A stretch of DNA of 64,000 nucleotides from Cricetomys ansorgei (taxonomy: Eukaryota > Chordata > Mammalia > Rodentia > Nesomyidae): assembly GCA_026225945.1 (NCBI GenBank), contig JAMJFZ010000199.1, forward strand, positions 70,968,501-71,032,500, given 5' to 3'. Under the pieces are notes generated by a model. That model searched no databases, had not been told where the DNA came from, and saw only the letters and a program-made list of their open reading frames with translations. Below are positions 62,111 to 64,000 of the stretch, piece by piece. Both the position numbers and the translations under genes were made by a program. Numbering within the stretch: the first letter of the stretch is position 1; every line of letters starts with the position of its first letter.

Positions 62111-64000
62111 TTGAGGCTTGTTTTTAAGAGTATCTTTACTCTGGGCTTAGCTAGCCCATGACCAAAATTTGCCTGAATCTTTTATATTTATTCAAGGTGG
62201 TTTTTCTATTCTGGCTCTTGAGAGTTCAGTTACCCTGTACCCAAGTGTGAGCTCTTGACGGCTGAACTTGAAGTTCTTCAGCAACATGTCTCTTTGTTGA
62301 AGGAGTGCTTACCTTCTCTTACAAAGGTTCACTGTCTGCAGGAACAAGACAGTATTTACCTGCATATTCCTGGGCTCTTTCTTGGTGAATCTTCTCTCTG
62401 GTATCATATCTGGCAAATTCTAGGTCCCTTGTAGTCTGAATTCTGTTTGTTCTCCCTTTCTACCCACAAGTCTAACAGCAAGTACCTTCACATAGAACAC
62501 CCAGAAATGTGGGTTCACCTCAGTTTTTATTTGCTTTCTAATGCTTGAATGCTGTTCAATGGTTTCTTTTAATCTTTAATAGCAATAATAATTTTCCCAG
62601 GAAAGCTGGTGAATCTGTGATAAAACCAGTGTTTCATCTCTCTACCTCAGTGGCTTATGAGTCTCCCTTTCCTGCCCACAAGCAGTTTTAGAAAAGGGGT
62701 GTTATAACATGCTTGTATATGATGAAAATCTGTTAGTGGAATTAAGGGCCATGACAAGGCAGAAATGGTTGTCTAACACTGGCTAGTAAGCAGCAAATCT
62801 TATTTCTAGCCTGTGATCTTATTTTCTACAGCACAAATAACCTGAAATACATACAATTCTGTATGTATATATTTTATACAAAGTAATCCTGAAACTATGC
62901 AGATTTTCTCAATGAGTTGCATGAATCTAGAAGGTTAACAGCCATGGTGTTCCATGAGGCTTGCCACCTGCTTTTAGTATCTGCCCAGTCAGTCTTTGCC
63001 ATTTGAGTTCCTATGTGCCTCCAAAGATGAGGCTGTGATGTGCTCCTTCTCTTGAGCTTAGTTGCCTGGACATTTTCTGGCTCCCAGAAGCTAGGGTTTT
63101 AGGAGCAGCAAGCCAGAGAACAGAAAAGTAATGGTGGCTTGGCTCCATGGTCCAGACATGGAACATAGAACCCAGTCTGGAGAATGAGACAGACAGGAAG
63201 TACAGAAGGTTAGCTCATCTCTTAGTACTTCTCCTCCAATCTTAGTATTGTCCTTTTCTGTGGGCTCATCTGAAGTTCTCTTATTAGTGTCTCTCTTGTT
63301 TGTGCTCAGGCTAGTTTTAATTTATGTCTACAATGCCAAGTGTCAGAACAGGCACATTCTTTCTCATACCCAGCCACCAGCAACTCCAACCTCCATGCCA
63401 TTAAATACACATGGGACAGTCAACTTTGCTTACCGTGGGGCCTAGAAGGTTGGCATACTCCTAGGCATCAAGAGCCATTCAAGGGCCTAGCATGTCTTCT
63501 CTCACAGCCTGTGAGGCTCCTCTTGCAAGAACTTGAATAAATCCTGCACCCATAGGCAGGCCCTCGCCTAGCTATTGTGATCCAAAGAGAGCTGTTTCTT
63601 CCCTTGAGAATGGTACATCCACAGACCCCTAAACTCTCACTTTCCCTGTATACACAGCTACTCCTTCCCAAATGATCTATTCCCAGGCCAGATACACTTT
63701 CCCAGCTCATCAGTGAAGAACTGTTTTCTGGCTGGCCTGCTGGAACACAGGGGTATCTGTTACTCCAAGGAAGCCTGCAGTGACCTCTGCACCTTGGATC
63801 TCTCCTCGTATCCCTTCCTCCTTCACCTCCCAGGCAGGAAGAAATACACAGGTCACAGCACAGAGCCTATCAGTTTACCAATCTCTGATGGTTCCTTTCT
63901 CTGTGGAGAGATAAGGAGGGATCCTCAGGTACAAATTCAAAATAACATTCTGATTATGAGCCAGCAGTGCTAGTCACAGCAGAAGTGGCCAGGGGTCCAA

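Larger units (their letters stand above)
53488..64000 (-). other. Hsf1: Hsf1 intron 1 (partial)
   Basis: Everything right of Hsf1 exon 2 is inferred to be intron 1, which is long in other mammals. I see no match to the exon-1 coding sequence on the minus strand. The content is SINEs, an old L1 ORF2 fragment and unique sequence. The last 1.9 kb (62110-64000) shows nothing recognisable. Confidence 0.7.

Noticed and set aside
53488..64000. Search for Hsf1 exon 1, Bop1 or Scx
   Set aside because: No sequence matching the Hsf1 N terminus or these neighbours was seen; they would lie right of the window.

Overview
This is a gene-dense piece of nuclear genome from a muroid rodent. The evidence is many interspersed B1, B2/B3-type, B4 and ID SINEs, spliced genes with GT..AG introns, and proteins that closely match mouse and human orthologues as I remember them. 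The B1 copies look more cricetid (hamster, vole or deer-mouse type) than Mus, but I hold that loosely. The gene order matches mouse chromosome 15 and human 8q24.3 read from the centromere-distal side: Slc52a2 (-), Fbxl6 (+), Tmem249 (+), Scrt1 (+), Dgat1 (+), Hsf1 (-).

Layout. 1-7.79 kb is intergenic and repeat-rich, with SINEs, three related LTR-like units and an abundant rodent dispersed repeat. 7.79-9.67 kb is Slc52a2, a riboflavin transporter; it diverges from Fbxl6 (10.35-13.26 kb) across a GC-rich bidirectional promoter. Tmem249 (13.98-15.42 kb), a sperm CatSper channel subunit, follows directly. 15.4-24.6 kb is a SINE-rich spacer with a nine-copy 44-bp minisatellite and a U2 snRNA fossil. 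26.4-33.97 kb is the CpG island, two coding exons and long GC-rich 3' UTR of Scrt1, a neuronal SNAG/zinc-finger repressor. 37.35-46.96 kb is the complete 17-exon Dgat1. Hsf1 runs towards it on the minus strand: coding exons 2-13 lie at 48.88-53.49 kb, and intron 1 fills the rest of the window with an old L1 fragment and many SINEs. Hsf1 exon 1 lies beyond the right edge.

All coding structures were assembled by hand from splice signals and reading-frame continuity. Slc52a2 (449 aa), Fbxl6 (532 aa), Scrt1 (348 aa) and Dgat1 (499 aa) are complete and in frame. Hsf1 gives 486 residues without exon 1. Tmem249 gives 236 codons, but the expected start codon reads ATT instead of ATG.

The genes are not one pathway; they are conserved neighbours. 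The most interesting sequence-level observations are the Tmem249 start, a tandem pair of REST/RE1-like sites and a 107-nt pure purine run in the Scrt1 5' region, a CACGTG-bearing minisatellite, paired ZNF143-like sites in the Dgat1 promoter, and several odd elements in the Scrt1 3' UTR. I saw no wholly novel coding system.
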